A stretch of 64,000 nt of DNA from Verrucomicrobiota bacterium (GTDB lineage: Bacteria; Verrucomicrobiota; Verrucomicrobiia; Opitutales; Opitutaceae): positions 25,110 to 89,109 of the forward strand of contig JACTNC010000027.1 of NCBI GenBank assembly GCA_014584295.1. The letters run 5' to 3'. The first letter of the stretch is position 1; every line of letters begins with the position of its first letter. The position numbers and the translations under genes are program-made. Of this stretch, positions 63,521 to 64,000 are shown piece after piece. Under the pieces are notes generated by a model, which was given only the letters and a program-made list of their open reading frames with translations, ran no database searches and had not been told where the DNA came from.

Positions 63521-63578
63521 TGCTAACGTCAAGGAGGAGACGCGACGGACGCAGTCGCTGGTTCGCGCCTTGTTGGTC
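63521..63578 (-). repeat. attC-like site 2 (58 bp)
   Basis: On the minus strand it begins GACCAACAAGGC directly after the stop codon of the next toxin gene and ends CTTGACGTTAGCA, where GTTAGC(A) fits the GTTRRRY core cut by integron integrases. A central GCGAC/GTCGC stem is possible. It separates two toxin-antitoxin cassettes about 580 bp apart. Confidence 0.65.
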
Positions 63579-63887
63579 CTAGGGTTCGTCCTGAAGAAGC
63601 TCTTCAACGCTGAACTGCTGTTGAGCCCGGCATACATGGAGAATCCGTACGTCATCGCCATCCATCCTGTAATAGATCCAGCAGGGTCGAATCCATACTT
63701 GCCGATACTGTGGGTGCCGGAATTCCGGCACCGGTCTGCCCATCGAGCGAAATCGCTGCAGATGATCGGTGATCGCGAAGATTCGCTGAACGACGGCCTT
63801 GGCGGCTTCTGGCTTATCGAGTGCTAAGTATTCGGCAATCAAATCGAGCTGAACCAGCGCCGGGTCAGACCAGACTACTTCAGCCAT
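63579..63887 (-). CDS. RelE/ParE-family toxin (cassette 2)
   Basis: A 102-aa toxin: VVWSDPALVQLDLIAEYLALDKPEAAKAVVQRIFAITDHLQRF, then GRPVPEFRHPQYRQVWIRPCWIYYRMDGDDVRILHVCRAQQQF, the ParE/RelE fold with 'CWIYYR' and the final 'ILHV-R' strand. The ATG at 63887 lies 10 bp inside the end of the preceding antitoxin frame. Its stop codon abuts attC-like site 2, so it is the last gene of a second cassette that extends beyond the window. Confidence 0.9.
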   Translation of the reverse strand: MAEVVWSDPALVQLDLIAEYLALDKPEAAKAVVQRIFAITDHLQRFRSMGRPVPEFRHPQYRQVWIRPCWIYYRMDGDDVRILHVCRAQQQFSVEELLQDEP

Positions 63888-64000
63888 CTGCGGAGACGCT
63901 TTGAGATTGCCTCGATTTTGTGGACAGAGACATCCGCGTTGACGTGTAGCTGTTTGGTCGCATCCGAGGACAGGAGCTGAAAGGCTTGCCGCAGGATGCG
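63875..64000 (-). CDS. Antitoxin of cassette 2, partial (C-terminus)
   Basis: The last about 41 codons of a small gene on the minus strand (QAFQLLSSDATKQLHVNADVS, then HKIEAISKRLRRWLK and a TAG at 63875-63877). It overlaps the toxin start by 13 bp, so it should be its antitoxin. The length and position fit; the family cannot be named from this fragment. The 5' end is outside the window. Confidence 0.6.
   Translation of the reverse strand, partial: RILRQAFQLLSSDATKQLHVNADVSVHKIEAISKRLRRWLK

Overview
The window is a 64-kb stretch of a GC-rich bacterial chromosome, most likely a verrucomicrobium of the Opitutaceae/Opitutales type. This is inferred from gene content: a PVC-type c-heme protein with a CxxCH tail, several sulfatases, a TonB receptor whose N-terminus has the 'EDVIEISPFEVKAEDDRGYAAS'-like start common in Opitutaceae (split here only for description), WYL regulators, and a large periplasmic-propeller sensor kinase. 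No rRNA is present and only one intact tRNA gene (Val-CAC) is seen.

Left end (1-14.4 kb): a type I-G (formerly I-U) CRISPR-Cas locus. An array of 34 full-length 36-bp repeats (405-2854) is followed by a probable leader and a minus-strand cas cluster. Read in gene order (right to left) this is csb1 (Cas7), csb2 (Cas5-Cas6 type), a DUF1016/YhcG-family PD-(D/E)XK nuclease, cas3 with C-terminal HD, a 376-aa Cas8-like/Cas3-associated protein, then an oppositely oriented toxin-antitoxin pair, then cas4-cas1 fusion and cas2. The interference genes are joined by 4-bp stop/start overlaps, and the DUF1016 gene sits inside that coupled series. One spacer is the 3' end of a tRNA gene; one repeat has been reduced to a 10-bp stub; the leader contains a hairpin-less mini-repeat.

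14.4-22.5 kb: two WYL-domain proteins (one secreted, without an HTH), an adenosylcobalamin-dependent ribonucleotide reductase, and a ferrous iron uptake operon feoA-feoA-feoB plus a Cys-rich FeoB-associated membrane peptide, with a Fur-like 7-1-7 operator candidate in front.

22.8-39.7 kb: secreted and carbohydrate-related functions. There is a secreted protein of unknown function, a PVC heme-binding dehydrogenase/HEAT protein, a fumarylacetoacetate hydrolase, a VapBC module, a sulfatase, and a probable polysaccharide-use cluster: CE7-like esterase, propeller-type sensor kinase, NarL-type regulator, PL6 alginate-lyase-like enzyme and TonB receptor.

39.7-42.4 kb: a small decayed mobile island (tyrosine recombinase catalytic half, VapBC, excisionase-like gene, a remnant) that lies between two copies of an 11-bp direct repeat and ends close to tRNA-Val.

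42.5-62.7 kb: mostly housekeeping. Endonuclease III, glycine decarboxylase, a beheaded sulfatase with adjacent toxin-antitoxin debris, XdhC and a MocA-like nucleotidyltransferase, a LysM lipoprotein, KdsD, class I and class II fumarases around YjbQ, an ECF sigma factor with a membrane partner, a polyprenyl synthase, an rRNA methyltransferase, an aquaporin, argG and argF.

Right edge (62.9-64 kb): two toxin-antitoxin pairs on the minus strand separated by 57-58-bp sites with the boxes and pairing logic of integron attC sites. The window therefore appears to end inside a cassette array whose integrase would lie beyond position 64000.
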